NCBI GenBank assembly: GCA_905214615.1
Contig: CAJMMX010000046.1
Coordinates: 1 to 20,402, forward strand
DNA from: an uncultured bacterium
GTDB taxonomy: Bacteria > Actinomycetota > Coriobacteriia > Coriobacteriales > Coriobacteriaceae
Length of the DNA: 20,402 nt
Direction of reading: 5' to 3'
Notes under the pieces: generated by a model
What the model was told of the DNA's origin: nothing
Databases searched by the model: none
Seen by the model: the letters and a program-made list of their open reading frames with translations, nothing else
Part shown: positions 19,310 through 20,402 of the stretch, piece by piece
Position numbering within the stretch: the stretch's first letter is position 1
How the letters are laid out: the number at the start of each line of letters is the position of its first letter
Translations under genes and position numbers: made by a program

Positions 19310-20402
19310 ATGAGCGATATTTTGGATGTCTACGGTCGCGAGGTACTCGACAGCCGCGGCAACCCCACCGTCGAGGTCGAGGTCGTGCTCGAGGACGGCA
19401 GCTTTGGCCGCGCAATGGTGCCTTCGGGTGCTTCGACCGGCGCCTTTGAGGCATGTGAGCTGCGCGACGGCGACAAGGGCCGCTATCTGGGCAAGGGCGT
19501 TTCGCAGGCCGTCGAGCACGTCAATAACGAGTGCGCTAACGCCGTCGTGGGCCTCGACGCCTTCGACCAGCGCGCCGTCGATGCCGCGCTGATTGCCGCG
19601 GACGGTACCCCCAACAAGACCAAGCTCGGTGCCAACGCCATCCTGGGCGTGTCGCTGGCCGTCGCCCGCGCCGCTGCCGAGTCGGCGGGCCTGTCGCTGT
19701 ACCAATACCTGGGCGGCGTCAACGCCCACCTGCTGCCCACGCCTATGATGAATATCCTCAACGGTGGCGTCCATGCCGACAATAACGTTGACTTCCAGGA
19801 GTTCATGATCATGCCGGTGGGCGCCCCGAGCTTTGCCGAGGGCCTGCGTTGGTGCGCCGAGGTCTACCACACCCTCAAGGGCGTGCTGCACGAGGCCGGC
19901 CTGGGCGGCGGCGTGGGCGACGAGGGCGGCTTTGCGTCCAACCTCAAGACCAATGCCGAGCCGTTCGAGTACATCACCAAGGCCGTGGAGAAGGCCGGCT
20001 TTAAGCCCGGCGTCGACTTCATGTACGCCATGGACCCGGCCTCGACCGAGTTCTACAACGCCGAGACCGGCATGTACGAGCTCAAGGGCGAGGGCGTGGA
20101 GTACACGAGCGCCCAGATGGTTGATTACTGGGAAAAGCTCGTCGACACCTATCCCATCATCTCCATCGAGGACGGCATGGCCGAGGAGGACTGGGACGGC
20201 TGGGTTGAGCTCACCCGTCGCATTGGCAACAAGGTGCAGCTGGTGGGCGACGACCTGTTCGTCACCAACACCGAGCGTCTGGCCAAGGGCATCCAGCTGG
20301 GTGCCGGCAACGCCATCCTGATCAAGCTGAACCAGATCGGCTCCGTGTCCGAGACGCTGGAGGCCATCAAGATGGCCCACAAGGCCGGTTACACCGCCAT
20401 CA
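19310..20402 (+). CDS. eno: Enolase, 5' part (cut by the window end)
   Basis: The first 364 codons of enolase, which interconverts 2-phosphoglycerate and phosphoenolpyruvate in glycolysis; the full protein is usually about 430 residues. Visible are the N-terminal VYGREVLDSRGNPTVEVEV, the SGASTGAFEACELRD loop, the catalytic-region GDEGGFA, the magnesium-binding YAMDPASTEF, SIEDGMAEEDW and VGDDLFVTN, and the catalytic lysine in LIKLNQIG. The start at ATG 19310 follows GAGAGGGAG. It stands alone behind its own promoter and after a terminator, so it is probably transcribed independently of mazG. Nothing odd is seen in the visible part. Confidence 0.98.
   Translation, partial: MSDILDVYGREVLDSRGNPTVEVEVVLEDGSFGRAMVPSGASTGAFEACELRDGDKGRYLGKGVSQAVEHVNNECANAVVGLDAFDQRAVDAALIAADGTPNKTKLGANAILGVSLAVARAAAESAGLSLYQYLGGVNAHLLPTPMMNILNGGVHADNNVDFQEFMIMPVGAPSFAEGLRWCAEVYHTLKGVLHEAGLGGGVGDEGGFASNLKTNAEPFEYITKAVEKAGFKPGVDFMYAMDPASTEFYNAETGMYELKGEGVEYTSAQMVDYWEKLVDTYPIISIEDGMAEEDWDGWVELTRRIGNKVQLVGDDLFVTNTERLAKGIQLGAGNAILIKLNQIGSVSETLEAIKMAHKAGYTAI

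Noticed and set aside
1..20402. CRISPR arrays, tRNA or rRNA genes, insertion sequences, prophage genes
   Set aside because: No evenly spaced direct repeats, no cloverleaf-like sequence, no transposase or integrase protein and no phage protein was seen on either strand.

Overview
The window reads as a chromosomal segment of a GC-rich, anaerobic gut actinobacterium of the Coriobacteriia, most like Collinsella. This placement rests on overall protein resemblance, GC-rich codon use, a mannose-family sugar PTS, an unlinked cytochrome-bd-type (CydDC-like) transporter fused into one chain, and compact gene packing. No rRNA or species-level marker is present, so the genus is an inference.

Left part (1-3256, + strand): the 3' end of a mannose-family PTS operon (EIIA end, EIIB, EIIC, EIID), then a terminator-like hairpin and a sugar-phosphate isomerase/epimerase of the AP-endonuclease-2 TIM-barrel family. 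Together they would import, phosphorylate and isomerise a sugar or a sugar-amine adduct.

Centre (3426-11741, + strand): a nearly complete histidine biosynthesis operon in the order hisZ-hisG (one fused polypeptide), hisD, hisC, hisB, hisH, hisA, hisF, hisI, a small unknown ORF, hisE. The step missing from the operon, histinol-phosphate dephosphorylation (histidinol phosphatase), is supplied by a PHP-family phosphatase gene that converges on hisE from the minus strand (11769-12680). Every enzyme from PRPP + ATP to histidine is therefore encoded within about 9 kb.

Right-centre (12801-16786, - strand): a two-gene operon of a 1188-residue fused ABC exporter resembling CydD plus CydC, and a YgbA-family protein whose start overlaps the transporter stop by one base. 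A 382-bp divergent intergenic region (16787-17168) follows. It holds a striking inverted repeat with four TCCAAA/TTTGGA boxes and a second hairpin.

Right part (17169-20402, + strand): a stand-alone LarC C-terminal (nickel-insertion, DUF111) domain, a YfcE-type phosphodiesterase and MazG, closed by a clear terminator. Enolase follows (cut by the window edge), with its own promoter carrying a duplicated GGCTAACTTA box.

Most promising for follow-up: the HisZ-HisG fusion, the unknown 75-residue ORF between hisI and hisE, the four-box inverted repeat at 16994-17065, the CydDC-like/YgbA pair, the orphan LarC C-terminal domain, and repeated terminator-like hairpins placed directly in front of ribosome binding sites inside gene clusters. 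I saw no CRISPR array, tRNA, rRNA, insertion sequence or prophage gene.
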